A stretch of DNA of 64,000 nucleotides from Paramyrothecium sp. XJ0827 (GCA_020881915.1 JAJFPB010000004.1:5208001-5272000); one strand, 5' to 3'. Positions 1 through 12,025 are shown, counted from the first letter of the stretch. The notes: a model not told the origin generated them from the letters alone. Translations and numbers: made by a program.

Positions 1-826
1 GGAATGATGTGGTAGCGGAGAACCTCCTGAAGCGTCTCAAGGTCCGCTGACTCGAGGACAGAGCCAATAGACTTGAAGGCCTCGTCGGTGGGCACGAAGA
101 TGGTGTAGTCGGAGATGTTCAGGCCCTGGACGCCGTCTCCGGTCTCGCCAAAAGCAAAGTTCAGGTGAGCGGCCTCAAGCGCGGCATTCATGGCGAGGTA
201 ACCCCCTCGGAAGGTGAAGAGCTGGAAGGGAGCGCCGAACGAAAGGACAGTGTCAATCTTGTGGATTGTGATTCCTTCGCCCAGAGTAATGTCCTATTTG
301 TCAAGTTAGAGTTTTGGGGCTTGTTTTCATGCGTGAAGGGGATACTAACGGCTGCGGTGACCGTCGAGATGGTCTGCTCTCCGGAGAGAACGCACACATC
401 GTCTCCATTCCTCACAAGTCCGTTGTACGCGCCGCCAGTGAAGTTGGAGAACGGTTGTTCCGCGGTAATGTACGAGTCGTCGAGGAGGGTCTGGGCAAAG
501 GTGGGCACATTGGTGATGACATTGGACGGGTAGACTCCCTTGAAGACGTGGTTCGCAAGTAGAGCTGTGATGGCGATGGGTTCGTTGCGGAGCTCGATGG
601 CCTCGCCTTCCGGAATATCGCGAGGCACGTTAGCGAAGGCCTGGTTGGTGGGCGCGAAAATGGTTATGTTGGAAGCCAAGGAGAGAGTCTCTGCGAGGCC
701 ATCCACGAGGCTGACAAGCTCAAGCAAGGTGCTAAGATCATCTTGCGATGCGAGAAGGGCAGCGAGGTCACCCTGGGCCAGGCAAGAGCCCGCCATCAAC
801 ACGTAAGACCAAAGTGAAGAGCGCAT
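1..826 (-). CDS. FAS1 (fasciclin) domain secreted protein, 5' part, truncated by window edge
   Basis: Exons 826-350 and 293 to the window edge, with a 56 nt GT-AG intron (349-294, donor GTTAGT); the phase is 0 on both sides. The first exon encodes a signal peptide (MRSSLWSYVLMAGSCLAQG) and a first FAS1 repeat (NITIFAPTNQAF motif, then the ALLANHVFKG block). The second exon restores the conserved FAS1 segment DITLGEGITIHKIDTVL and enters a second FAS1 repeat (DYTIFVPTDEAFKSI, then LRYHII) at the edge. FAS1 proteins are extracellular or GPI-anchored adhesion-type proteins; here the C-terminus, and so any GPI signal, is outside the window. The start is the first ATG and is directly followed by the signal peptide. 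Domain assignment is firm; the biological role is not known. Confidence 0.88.
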
Positions 827-1853
827 GTTGAGAGAGTTTTGAAAGAGGTTGCGATGAGAGTGCTAGTAGTTGTTGGTGAGGAAGTTGAGAGTGAAGCCTG
901 TGTTGCGATGCTATAGTGCTGTTCTTCCCGAAGTCAATGGGCTGTGGCATGCTCTTTATACAACGAAAGGTCAGATGAAGGCTGGGCAAGATATTTCCAC
1001 GATCCCAGGAATCGAGGCCATGGGTATGTTCATCATGACGAACGCCCCAGCCTCAATCGTAGTAGTCGAGGTTTAGGATCGAGAAGCAAGCCTTTGGATC
1101 TACAAATTTTGTCCCGATCTCGTTGCTCAGAGCGTTACAAAGCCCCCTCGGCTCAGGTCCAGACAGGTATGCACAGCCTCGCCCAGATCCGGGGAACACC
1201 AATCATCGAACGCATCCCCAGGCACGCAGGCGGCCAGATTTTGCCGACTCCACTTTTAACCGAGGAAGGCCTGCGACGAGTCGATTTCCCCAGCCTGGCC
1301 TGACGTCTTTCAAGTGGAGTCGGGCAAAATAAGCCGGCCAATTCTTGTACCGAGGGACGGTTGGCTTGCTGCCCTGGTGTCGCACGCTAGTACGATATCC
1401 CCTAGCTACCATGTCCAATGGCCGAAGCCATCTTCAAAGATACTGGCTGGCGGAGGCGGGAGAAGGAGGTGTCTCTAAGCCTGTCGGACTACTTAGAAGT
1501 GAAGTATGAGATGAATTGTAAGATTGAGACGGGCGGTGGTCTGAAAGACAGGCCATGTCTAGGGTAGCCCCCATGGAATGGGGTAGGAAGTTGGACTGTG
1601 TCGGCAATGTCATTAAAGTTGTTTGAGGTTTCCAAGATCTATTGTACTTTTCTCCGCGTGCTATTCTGCCGCACGATTCAGTTTATCAGTTTGACGAGTG
1701 TAAGGTATTGAAAGCCGTAGCAACTGTTGGGATCTGCCACAAATACGTCCTGCGCGATGGGAAGTTAAAACAACGGTGCACTCAAGGAGAATGGATGACA
1801 TCTACAAGATCTAGTTAGATGCCAAAGCTAGGTTCGGACTATTGCCCATTATC
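827..1853. other. Intergenic region, no gene seen
   Basis: The near part is the promoter of the leftward FAS1 gene. Short open frames at about 870-1420 have no recognisable product, no signal peptide and no credible introns. I see no repeat or RNA gene here. Confidence 0.5.
954..961 (-). promoter_or_regulatory. TATA-like box upstream of the FAS1 gene
   Basis: On the minus strand the sequence reads GTATAAAG about 130 bases before the FAS1 ATG at 826. Position and orientation fit a core promoter; no transcript data are available. Confidence 0.35.
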
Positions 1854-2432
1854 TCATTGAACATACATGTTTCTGTTGTACCCAGTAGCATGCGATCCGA
1901 CCCTGCGATCCCCAGTGTGTACTACGAAGTTGCCGATCGACTGCTTGCCATTTAGGACATTGTAGCTTACGCGGAACTGGAGCTCCTCGGGCCTTGTTTC
2001 TGACAGATCCTGCGGCAAGAAGAGAAGAGGTCGTAGAATGCGATTGGCCGGCAAATTATTGCCGAATCCATTTACAGGGGTCACCACCTTGACGAGCCCC
2101 AGTTTGACCGTGGTACACGTGTAAGGCCGATAATTAGCGCAAACGTGAGCGTTGCCCCTGTAGTACAGAGTATCTTGCTTGACATCCCGAATTTGGTTCT
2201 TTCTGGACCCGAAGATGCGTTTAGCGAGGTCAGAACAGGGATATTGATCCAAGTGGTTTGGGTCGCGGCAAAGTTTCGCCGTGGTGAATGAGGACGCATG
2301 GGAAAATGCTATAAACAGTTGGAAGCATGCTACAGATAGCTTCAGCAGCCGGAATCTGTATAATAGGTTAACTAAGCAAAAACTAAGGTCTTCGAAATAC
2401 CTTCCCAGTGAAGAACTTGACCATTTCAGCAT
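1854..2432 (-). CDS. Putative small secreted cysteine-containing protein
   Basis: Open frame ending at 1854. I take the ATG at 2432 (MLKWSSSSLG). A candidate 45 nt intron (2400-2356, GTATTT to TTATACAG) is in frame, so it can be spliced or read through; splicing joins the start to a hydrophobic stretch (LLKLSVACFQLFIAFSHA) that looks like a signal peptide. The mature part (from about SSFTTAKLC) has four cysteines (LCRD, YPCSD, VCANY, YTCTT), is basic and lacks any domain I recognise. It is divergent from the Zn2Cys6 regulator that starts 230 bases away. A secreted effector-like or hypothetical protein is the best guess. The start and the small intron are uncertain. Confidence 0.42.
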   Translation of the reverse strand: MLKWSSSSLGRYFEDLSFCLVNLLYRFRLLKLSVACFQLFIAFSHASSFTTAKLCRDPNHLDQYPCSDLAKRIFGSRKNQIRDVKQDTLYYRGNAHVCANYRPYTCTTVKLGLVKVVTPVNGFGNNLPANRILRPLLFLPQDLSETRPEELQFRVSYNVLNGKQSIGNFVVHTGDRRVGSHATGYNRNMYVQ

Positions 2433-2662
2433 ACGCCCTTTCGCGAGATACCGCAAGCGACTTACACACTCCAAACCTGGGATTTGCAAGACAAGTATCA
2501 GGTGGCAAGGTATACGAGTCCTCATATCTGGGACAGAAGAGAAGCGGAGAACACACAGCCACACAAGCCTTAGGCATCATGCCTCACTTTTGGAATGACC
2601 TCGACAGGTTCGCTATGACCTCATCGTCTCTGCTTCAAGCCATCGTCCATTGTCATTGCAAA

Positions 2663-4273
2663 ATGGGGAAACGATCTCGCGCCTGTGAGGAGTGCCATCG
2701 CCTCAAGATCAAATGCCACGTCAGCCCCCTCTTCGGGGGGACATGCGAGCGTTGTACCCGCAACAACTTGCAGTGCGTGCCGGCAGCGCCCCGTCTCCAG
2801 CGCGACCGCATCGTTGAGTTGGAAGCTGAGATTCAGGAGCTGAGAAGTGCCCTGCGGGACAACAGCATCGGCAGTTCCACGCCGAGCCGATCGTCGTGCA
2901 GACTGTTGGAGGACCAAAGCTACGTTATGCTGTCCTTCTTGGACGCCCGCATCCCGCCGAGCAAGCAACAAGAGCTGCTCTACGTCTTTACGCAACAGGC
3001 AGGAGCCGCGTGGCCACTGATACGCGTATCTTTGGACTTGGAGGACATTCGCGTAACGTCTCCGATCCTGCTGCTTTGTGTGCTGGTGTATGCTATCCCA
3101 CAGGAGGCTCAAGGCACGAACTTGGATGTACATGATGAGCTCGTCCGCGAGACAATGCACTTCCTCGGCGACGAGTTGATAGCAAGGGGCCAGAGGTCTC
3201 TTGAGCTTGTGCAAGCGCTTCTAGTCGCCTCATTCTGGAACAAGACCACGAGGAGGGGACTGCAGCTGAGTTGCTATCAGATCGTTCAACTAGCTGGTGA
3301 CATGGCTATTGACCTCGGCATCGCTGGGCCCTTGCTCCAGCCATCTCCGGTTGCCTATTTTTGCCGCCACGAGGACCCCGAGTCTCTCGAAGCACGGCGT
3401 ACCTGGCTCGCTTGTTTTGTAGCATTTTCGACCTCATCCATCAGTACACGTCGGCCTAGCACAGTCCCGTGGAATGCACACCATGAGGAGTGTCTCTTAG
3501 AACTGGAAAGTCGAGGCGATACATCCGACGTGCTGCTTTGTCAGATCGCCCGTATTATTCAGTTGATTCAGGAGATTGCGAATCTCTTGCGTCTTTGTCA
3601 GTTGGATGCCTATATCGATGGCAACCAGTACGACACCTACACCACAATCGAGGCTTTGAAGAACAATGTTGATGCATGGGCAGCGCAAGTTCCACCAAGC
3701 CTTGCCACCTCGCAAATGCTCAAGGTTTGGCGGCATATCGCCATGATCCATATTTACGAGCTTGTGCTCCATACCCCCACCAACAAGGCTTCGTTTGCGG
3801 CACCGTTCATTCCAGGACGCATCCCCGTCATAGATTTCCCAAGGCCCGTCAACATTATTCTTCCTCTCAAGTCTGCGCTCGAATGTATTATTGAGCATTG
3901 CCATGGCGTTATCAACACCACCACAGAAATGGATCCGGCTTTGATCCTCAGTCTCCCTACATTTTCCTTTATCCCAAATGTGCTCTATTCGCTCTTCGTG
4001 CTAGTAACGGCCATGGTAGCGACTACTGACCCAACCAATACTTATGGACAATGCGTGACGAAAGACAGCTTTCGAATTGAGCTCTGTGGCCTGAAGTTGC
4101 GCAGTTTAACAGCACGGGTTAGGTCGCTTGATCCTTTGTTCAGCTGCTACACAACCCGCTTAATTGATGCAACAGGATGGCTTGAAGAATGGTATGAGAA
4201 ATACACCACCATTCTTCAAAGATATGAGACAAGCGTGGCAAGTCTTGCCGAAATAGAAAATTCAATGATTTGA
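2663..4273 (+). CDS. Zn2Cys6 fungal transcription factor
   Basis: Intronless, about 536 residues from the ATG at 2663. This start sits directly before the zinc cluster; in-frame ATGs at 2408, 2581 and 2612 are possible but would add unstructured sequence. The N-terminus holds a complete binuclear cluster with cysteines at 8, 11, 18, 28, 31 and 38 (CX2CX6CX9CX2CX6C) followed by a linker and a heptad-like segment (RDRIVELEAEIQELRSAL) that could dimerise. The middle region carries the fungal transcription factor homology block (RRTWLACFVAFSTSSIS, then TRRPSTVPWN). It should be a nuclear DNA-binding regulator of unknown targets. Its divergent neighbour is the small secreted protein ending at 1854, a possible target. 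Confidence 0.88.
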   Translation: MGKRSRACEECHRLKIKCHVSPLFGGTCERCTRNNLQCVPAAPRLQRDRIVELEAEIQELRSALRDNSIGSSTPSRSSCRLLEDQSYVMLSFLDARIPPSKQQELLYVFTQQAGAAWPLIRVSLDLEDIRVTSPILLLCVLVYAIPQEAQGTNLDVHDELVRETMHFLGDELIARGQRSLELVQALLVASFWNKTTRRGLQLSCYQIVQLAGDMAIDLGIAGPLLQPSPVAYFCRHEDPESLEARRTWLACFVAFSTSSISTRRPSTVPWNAHHEECLLELESRGDTSDVLLCQIARIIQLIQEIANLLRLCQLDAYIDGNQYDTYTTIEALKNNVDAWAAQVPPSLATSQMLKVWRHIAMIHIYELVLHTPTNKASFAAPFIPGRIPVIDFPRPVNIILPLKSALECIIEHCHGVINTTTEMDPALILSLPTFSFIPNVLYSLFVLVTAMVATTDPTNTYGQCVTKDSFRIELCGLKLRSLTARVRSLDPLFSCYTTRLIDATGWLEEWYEKYTTILQRYETSVASLAEIENSMI

Positions 4274-4936
4274 GATGAGGAAAGGATGAATGTTTCTTAA
4301 ACAGTACTACTCAACCGTCTACCAGCTTGTTTTAGCATAGATTCCGATAGATAATGCGTGGTTTAATCGTCAACGTGGGCGAACGTAATAAAATTCTAGT
4401 TTTGCACCATCATGCTGTGTTATGAATTAGAAATTGGTCATTCATCGAGGTTTTCGGGATTTCCTCTAGAGTCTTGGGGAGTTCGTTTGTGGTTCGCAGG
4501 GTAGTCAACCTAGCCAGCTACTCTACGGGATTTCCAAGCGAGGATCATAGATTCACAAGCATGATGGTGTATGTGACATATTCGATTCATGCATGCATAT
4601 GTAAAATTCTGTTTAGGTAGGCGTCAAAGTGTCGAGCACACCATTTTAGCCTCCATTTCACTAGAGCAATATGATATCCACCGCTATATGTCTTTCACCT
4701 ACCAAACGGTAGATCGAGACAGTCTGAAGGCTGGGAGTTATTCTGAGGCTGAGGAATGCTAAGTGTGAGGCTGAGCTGAAGCTGCGAATAGAAATTCAGA
4801 CTTGATATAGAATTCCGAGGAGTCGCTTGAATTGCTACATAATCCAACTAAATTCCAAAAAACAATCCATCGCACTGATGTCGAGCATTATTCGTTAACA
4901 CGACAGTGAATAATTAAGCTGCACAATATTGGCGTT
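4274..4936. other. Intergenic region between convergent genes, nothing seen
   Basis: It lies between the 3' ends of the Zn2Cys6 regulator and the AIM6-like gene. No open frame, repeat or structured element is apparent. Confidence 0.5.
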
Positions 4937-6498
4937 TCATAACCTGGGAAGTCTTGCCGTATTGGACATATCATCAGCATTCAACCGATCAACCCCAAGC
5001 TCACGCAGTGATTCCCATATCCACTCTCCGGGGAGATCGTCTGAAGTTGATTGATTAGTTTTATGACCATGCAATGGCCTTTTGGACCAACTCACAGTAT
5101 CGGACCTTAAGCCCAGCAGAGTGAGCTTGCTGAACTTGTGATCGAACTTTGTCCTTCTGAGCCTGCGAGAAGCTACTAGCGCTGCCAGGATTTCCGATTG
5201 CGTCCTTGAAATTAGCCGAGGCATAGTAGGAGTTTGTGCTCGTGTATCTTGAGCTCCAGCCATCTACCTTGGCGTCATAGAAAATATCTCGATTTGGCAC
5301 GCCGTCGCCCGAGTTGATGCGTTCGAATGGTGAACTGCCACTAGCGACAATGGTGATTTGCCGTTCGACAAATTTGCCTCCTTCAACGCGACTGAGATAG
5401 CCGCCGTCGCGGAGAGGCTGGAGCGCGTTGACAACGGCATCAAGAGTCCTGCTATCGGAAGTCTTGAAGTCGATCATCAGAACAATGCTCTGCGAGGGGT
5501 TGGACGCATATACTCCCTTGCTCCCGGGACTGCCATTATTGTTGAAGTCGAGGATCGCCCGCAACGGCTCAACGTATTGGGCCTTGAGAGTCCTTCCTGG
5601 TGATGGCAAAATGTGGCCAATGAGGACATCGCCACCCGAGTACCAGACATCAGCCTCAAAAGCGATGCAGCCTGCGCTCATGGCAGAGAACAGGGGGATG
5701 TGGCGCTCATAATCATTATGGCTGTGACAAACGGTGGGCTTGACACTGTTCAGGGAACTGAATGGCCAGGGGTTCAAGGGTGCGCCAGACTTCTTGTTCA
5801 CAGACTGCGTCTGCAAAGCGCTGCCGCGGAACAACTTGTTGACTGCATCCTGCCTCGGAGGAACTTGGTTTGCCAAAGCATGGTAAGACACGCCGTCATT
5901 TCCAACCTGCCAAGTCCCACCCTTTGTGTCCGCGTTGGTTTCCCCGGAGCATTTACCTCCTGGGGCACTCAGGGCCAGAAGATAGGTTTGGCAACTCTCC
6001 ACTATTACTGTTAGTTGGCGGATAACATCGAAACAATTGCGTCTTACCGGAAATCTTATGGTCTGACTTAATCTTATTGTGCACCTCGACTAGACCACTT
6101 GTCAATCAGTCACCCAATATGTCAAAGGAAGCAACAACTTACAGTCCACAAACCCCATGATTCCATACACCGAAGGGTTCTTTCCGCCGTTGAGGAAGAC
6201 TTCTGTTGACATAGAGAGATAGCCGCCGGGCTCAACTACCTGTCCATCGACAGCACTGCAAAAGGACCGGACTGCTGAACTGTAGCCTCTTCGCGTATCA
6301 GTACCTCCAGCAATCTTGACGTCATCTCTCGGCATCCATGCACTTCCGCAGCTGGATATGCCATCCGTTGTCCGTGCTGTCGGCGAACCGTATGCCTGGG
6401 GCAGGTGCAGCTTCTTTGTTAGTTACGAACCTCTCCATGCCAGCGGGGACACTTATTATAAAGGCCGCGATAACGGCTGCGGACAAAGCAAAGTCCAT
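4937..6498 (-). CDS. Secreted protein: N-terminal cysteine domain fused to AIM6/GDPD-like phosphodiesterase domain
   Basis: Five exons (6498-6451, 6395-6143, 6089-6048, 6007-5096, 5040-4937) give 452 residues in closed phase. The first donor (GTCCCC) is weak; GTTATC 24 bases upstream would also keep phase. Residues 1-20 look like a signal peptide. A domain of about 180 residues follows with four cysteines (SCGSAWMPRDD, VRSFCSAVDG, VESCQTYLL, GGKCSGE) and the motif TKGGTW; I do not recognise it. The C-terminal 270 residues match AIM6-like PLC/GDPD proteins: HSHNDYERHIPLFSA, GCIAFEADVW, then LMIDFKTSDS and, after the last intron, RYYDLPGEWIWESLRELGVD and LNADDMSN. Both parts share the uninterrupted 912 nt exon, so the fusion does not depend on a splice guess. 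The role is probably phosphodiester or lipid hydrolysis outside the cell, but the substrate is unknown. Confidence 0.8.
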
Positions 6499-9400
6499 AT
6501 TGCTTTTAAAGACTCCCATAAATGAATCAGAAAAGAGCCGAATTTTGTCGAAAAAGTAGGCACCTTGGAATCTGACACAGTTTGCACCACAGCGGACCTG
6601 GTTATTGCAGGCAAGCGAAATAGACAGCGGCACGAGAAGAAGGCTCCCAGGACGCTGCGAACATGTACCGCCCTACACCCATCTTAAGTATTCTGGGGTC
6701 CCAGGTTCTTCTGACCAGAATGCACCAATGTCTGGGCGTCTGAGTCCCAGGGTAGGCGTTTGACATATTTAAGGCAGCCTATCGGACCAAGCCGCTGAGG
6801 CCCGTGTGGCAAGAATTCATGTTACCTTCCTTGTATATTACTCTTCGGCAATGCGTGGGTGGAGGATTGTGACCTAAAAATAGCCAGCCGTTTACCGTCC
6901 TGCCGTTTTGGGCAATGCAGACAGCGCCCATTACTCACAACCTACCATTCTGCCAACGCCGATCAATCAGCCGAGTCTCTCAGCTCCGAAGGGGGAAAAA
7001 CCCAGGCACACGAATTGACTTGGGACTCGAATATGTGCTGTAATCAAGCGCTTAAGAACACTTCTCGACGCGGGAAGACGGCATCTGAACCCGCAAGTTC
7101 TTGATCATGCAGAAACCCTACTCAAATCACCCAGAAAGGGGCGATACGCTTGAGCAACGTGTCGGTATCTCGCCTTAGTTCATGGATCATACTACACAGT
7201 ATTCTTCCTTGCTGGTTTTTCGCTGGCTGAATGAGAGCCGCTCCCAGTATTAAGACCGTAGCTCTGGGCTCACATCGCAAACATCAAGGGCTAGAACATG
7301 CAGTCAAGTCTTGGCCTAGAAATACTTATGCTACTCTGTTATCGAAGATTAGAGAGACTTTGTGTAGATGCGGGCTATCCATTATTGTAATGCTAGCGTG
7401 TAGCACATATTGAGAGTCTTCGTCAACATGGAAATACACCAAAACCACATAGTGAGCACAGAAACACACAGATCGACATGGTGTCGGTCCTTAGCTCAAG
7501 CCCAAAGAAACATGACAAAGAAACTAATTGACGAGCAAAATTTCGGAACCACGCGAATTGGCAACTTATTGTTAAGAATAACATTGATGTCTAACTCGAT
7601 AACGCCGCTCACTCGATCCTGCGGGTAATTTTCAGCCTCATTAACGAAACAAAATTATCTTTAATTACCTAGAGTTGGACTCATCGAAGGTGGCATCCGA
7701 ACAAGCTCTTGTACGAGCTTCTCTTTGTGGAAATGCGGTAGGCTTTCTTGTTATCATCTATTTGTGGTAGATCGGGTTTCTGACTGCCAAACACGCTGCG
7801 TCCAATCCATGTTCACCATACTCTCGCAATGAATGCTACACAATTCCAGTCTTGGGCAGAGAAGCTTGGGGGAAATTTACATAATCCGTGATGTCTTTGT
7901 TACAACTGCCCAAACAAAACGCAGCAGACCAAGGCGGCTTTTGAATTAATATGGATACTCTATTTGGAAGGACGCATAGGATGTGGGCAATGAAAAGTCC
8001 TTGGTTATCGAATCTACCAATGGATCAAATATTCGACCCTAGCAAAGCGTGGCAGACTGTGATAGCTAACGCAATTTCATTTTTGATGTACACTTCTCGT
8101 TTCAACAGGTACTGCGAGAAGGATTTAATATTAGAGATGTGGAGAAAGTCAATGGTAAGTGAAGATCAAGTAATCCCTACGACGGCATCAGACTGGTGAC
8201 AAAGATTTGATGTCTAAGTGTACACGCAGATATTGTAAAATCACTGCCGAAGACTCTTGCAATGCCATTCGCGGACCCAATCGATCCTTCCTCCCCCTAG
8301 ATCCGCGGCTTCATAGTTACCCAATGGTTGACGGTGGCCAATATAGTACCCTAGGTACCACCCACTACATCGTCCCTCGACCTTGTGAGAATGGTATGTC
8401 AAGTCACAGTAGTGCCCAGTGGGGAATATTGAGGCAATAACTGATTGAAGTGACGGGCAAAAAACAAGAGCTATGCCGGGGGTTTTATTGTCTATGCGGG
8501 CACGGGGTTCTCCGCGGAAGGCCGGGCAATCGGAGAAAACCATTATTGAAGTCATTTTGTGCCCCATGCAATACACGGACTATGTTCCGCCACTTGAAAT
8601 CTATCACAATCTTGACGCGGGCCTTAATGCACCAGGGACATGATCACTTCGTCTATGCTAAGCACACTACAACTCGGTGGCAGGCGCCCCGACATGCGGA
8701 ACGAAGTAGGCCGCGATTAATGCCTGAAGCCCAACACGGGACCCGGTAGCGGCTTCAAGCTAGTTCGATAGGGTAAACGAAAGACTGGTTGCCGACACCT
8801 CATAATATTCTCTAATTTGGGGGGTGCGGTAGGGGAACTTAAAAAAACACTTGATTTGGCATGAAAGGGGGAAAGGGGGCTCTGATGTCCCGCCAGACAA
8901 CAGGCGTTGAGAACCCAGACAGCTTTTGCGATATTTTCCGAGATACATCAGTCACCAGACTTCTTGAAGCTACCCTGATGTGTGAGTGTAGATGGAATAG
9001 CCTGCATGAAATGTGTATCGTATTTCGAAGACTGGTCGGTTAGACGAGAGTAGATGCTAGCTATTGTGATAAGGACTTGGTTTACACAGACGAAATGCAG
9101 AAACTCGAGGTACTAGACCTTCTCTATAGCAGTTCCATATGATATGACTGGAACCGCACATGGGTATTCTGGAGGCCAGTTGATAGACTTGTGCGATATG
9201 GGCTGGCTTGTCCTAGAATTAGGTGTTTATTTCCACCAAAAAGTGCTTTTCTTTTTGCTTTTGGGGGGGTTTATTAGCTTCTACTTTCTCGGCTTCTAAT
9301 AGGTTGTGTCAAGATATCCTTATAAACGGCAAAGATGAATGTGGCGAGATAGTGTGGAGACTGTTGCCTCATCCAAGCCTCGTGCAGCAGAACGTCTCAT

Positions 9401-9623
9401 GCCCATCATGCATAGTGAGCATAGCCCAGCCTGTGCATTAATCCTTGCACTGCCACATGCAGTGTAGCAGCGGGCGGCAGAATGCTGATGCTGATTTCCA
9501 ATAGGTCACTTGTCCACGCGCGAGGACTCAGGTTCTTTGTTTTTCTCTCACCTTGTCCGGTGGATCGCTTTTCTTGATCGTTTGAAGATTCTTGGCATTG
9601 CCTTAACACACTCATAAGTTGCC
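6499..9623. other. Long gene-free interval
   Basis: Just over 3 kb with only short, unrelated open frames on both strands (for example around 6860-7100, 7950-8200, 8210-8750). None shows a domain, a signal peptide or consistent splice sites. Runs of G (9262-9268) are present. No transposon ends or terminal repeats were found by eye; an old degenerate element cannot be excluded. Confidence 0.45.
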
Positions 9624-9713
9624 GTGTCCTTCAAGACTGTTGTGCTCCCCTCCTCAGCCAATTCAAATGCCAACCCCAAAGGAACATATCAGCACCAGCC
9701 CAGCAAGGCCAAA

Positions 9714-11590
9714 ATGTGCGCCACTCCCATCAAAATCAAGTCGCGACCGCCGGTGCCGCTCAATAGCACCGTGCCGTGCGTGGCGCAGCTGCCTGAGCCC
9801 GTGCTATACCGAATCCTCGAGTTCCTCCAGGACATGAGCCCTGAGGCTGTCGATGCTGTGGCGTCTCTGAGCTCTTCACTCTACTATCAGGCGCGTTACG
9901 TCCGACACCGTGACGTATGTATCGACTTCAGCCAAATCCCTCGTGCTATCAAGTGTCTGGAGTTCCTCGGCCGCCTCCATCAACACGCCGCTGTGCGGAC
10001 ACTTCGTGTGGTCGGTCATGAGGACTGGCCCAGAGACAACAATCACATTCATGATATCTTGGCCCATGTCTCTGCAAATTTGCCGAAGATGACCGGATTG
10101 CGCAACTTCCATTGGGACGTCACACTGCCAGGCAACGAACCCCCATCCAACTGGCTTGGGCCAACCTCCGTTCCGATTCCTACGGATATAGTCACATCTC
10201 TGTCTCGTCCAGGCACTCGGATGGTCCGCTTGCACACTTCGTTCTGCTGCAACGCTGACAATAGGGCCCACCTTCAGGCACAGCAATTCTTGGGTCGCCT
10301 CGAAAGTAGTCAGTGTCTGACCACCCTCTCCGTCGAGATCCTGTATATAAATGAGAACGTCTGTTTCGAGACTTTGCGTCTTTTGAAAAAGGTGCTACTC
10401 TCAAGCCCAAACCTCATAAGTCTCCCGCAAATTTGCATCCAACTTTCCGGTGGTCGGAGGCGCCCTACGTATATGGGTCTTGGGTTTTGGAAAATGAGAG
10501 GCTTCCTCCTCTTGAGGAGTTTGGCGTACGGGAGTACCCGTGGGGCGTACCAACTCAACGAGGCTATCCCATTGATATATGGGAATGCCATCACTGGATT
10601 TACAACTTCGATTGGTCCCGGCTGGTCCGTTTAAATAACGTGCCTCAATTCTTTGCGTCCGCATTAGCGCCCATGTTGACCAATCTCAAGGAGTTGATTC
10701 TTGAGAACTTGACCTTGGACGACGCGGTTATCCTTGACCATCTTATATCACCGCTTGAATTCATAAGCATCTCTAGCTGGCGCAGCACTGACTGCAGGCT
10801 TGAACGAGTCACGCAGTTCGCAGCAACGTTACGGCGCTTGAAGATACACAAGCCTGAATCGCGCTGGAGACCAGACGTGCACGATGTCATCACAGTCTCT
10901 ACCCTAACATACCTAGCCAAATACCTGCATAATCTGGAATACTTTGCTGTCGACATCGACCGAGTTCAGGTTTTGCATGACTGGCCTTATGCGACGCTGG
11001 ATGCTATCGCAGCTTTCCCAAATCTTCGGGTCCTTGAGCTGTGGTTCCCGCTTGGCAGCGAACCTCCAGCACCATGGCCTTTCCTTACTGCCTCCTCATC
11101 GCTTAGTCTTTTCGCATTTATCCGTAGGCGCAACAATAATGTCCAGCGTGTGATATTTCATTCCGGAGCGCCATACAAAGTTCCGGCACAGTTTCCACGT
11201 TTGTTGACGGGCGACCTCGAGTTGTCTTGGGACATGCACAATTCCATTAGCTTCAAGTGCGAAATAGTTTATGAGACTGGAGACATTGAGGGTCGCGTCA
11301 ACGTCACATGCCTTGACTTGAACACGAGCATGAACGCGCGGCTTCGACAATTAGCCCGTAAGACAACCCCAGGGCAGACCGCGAGCAACAAGTATCTAGA
11401 TGCACACGATATTCGCTTCAGGGTAGCTCTCAACGGACCGCTTGACGAGTCGGAATGGGAAGAGTGGTACCAGGAACAGTCCAAAGCGAAAGCAGTACAA
11501 GCGGAGATCAGCCAAGAGAGTAAAGAATACTCATTGATCCGCGAGCCACCCTCATTTTTACGGAGATGGACAGGATCGTTTAGAGGTTAG
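9714..11590 (+). CDS. F-box/leucine-rich-type protein with an internal frameshift
   Basis: The ATG at 9714 (MCATPIKIKSR; 9624 is an alternative) leads to an F-box-like helix pair (LPEPVLYRILEFLQDMSPEA, then VASLSSSLYYQARYV) and leucine-rich segments. The frame is open to 10634, but homology-like sequence changes frame near 10485: LSSPNLISLP and PTYMGLGF are in the first frame, and ENERLPPLEEFGVREYPWG plus the rest to 11590 are in another. A single base missing from the T run at 10485-10488 would join them exactly. No GT-AG intron of workable size fits. F-box proteins usually recruit substrates to SCF ubiquitin ligases; fungi have many young, fast-decaying copies. It is either a recent pseudogene or a homopolymer sequencing error. 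Confidence 0.65.
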
Positions 11591-12025
11591 GAGAGTCTCA
11601 CAGCCTGTACACGTTCTTAGGCCTTCGTCCTTGATTTTGTACATTTTTGATAATGAGAATGCATACAACTTTATTGTGTGGACAACATACCATTCCTAGA
11701 ATTGAAGATTCTATTCGAATTCTGTCTCAGAGTACCGCACTCGGGCGTCACCATCTCAACGGGGACCTTTGTTGGCATGAGGGATGGCGAAACTACGCAG
11801 TTTAGGCTCAACCAAGGCCATAAGATCCATTCCGGGATATAACTGTATACTGCGAACCTTATCAATATCTTTTGAACTGAATGTTAGGTATTAAGTAGAG
11901 CTGGCATTTGAGGGCACAGGCCCCAACTTCGTCACCTTTCGGATTATCAATTGAAATGGCCTCGAATTAGAGACATTACTTGGAGTTGTATGTAAAATAA
12001 GAACTACAGAAGATCACTAGCTGAG
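11591..12025. other. Intergenic region, nothing seen
   Basis: It separates the 3' ends of the F-box gene and the leftward small conserved protein. Short open frames only. Confidence 0.45.

Noticed and set aside
165..806. Plus-strand open frames of 82-122 residues
   Set aside because: They lie opposite the FAS1 exons and have no features of their own.
2621..3214. Minus-strand 197-residue open frame
   Set aside because: Antisense shadow of the Zn2Cys6 gene; composition reflects the coding strand.
6499..9623. Degenerate transposable element
   Set aside because: No terminal repeats, target duplications or transposase-like motifs could be seen by eye.
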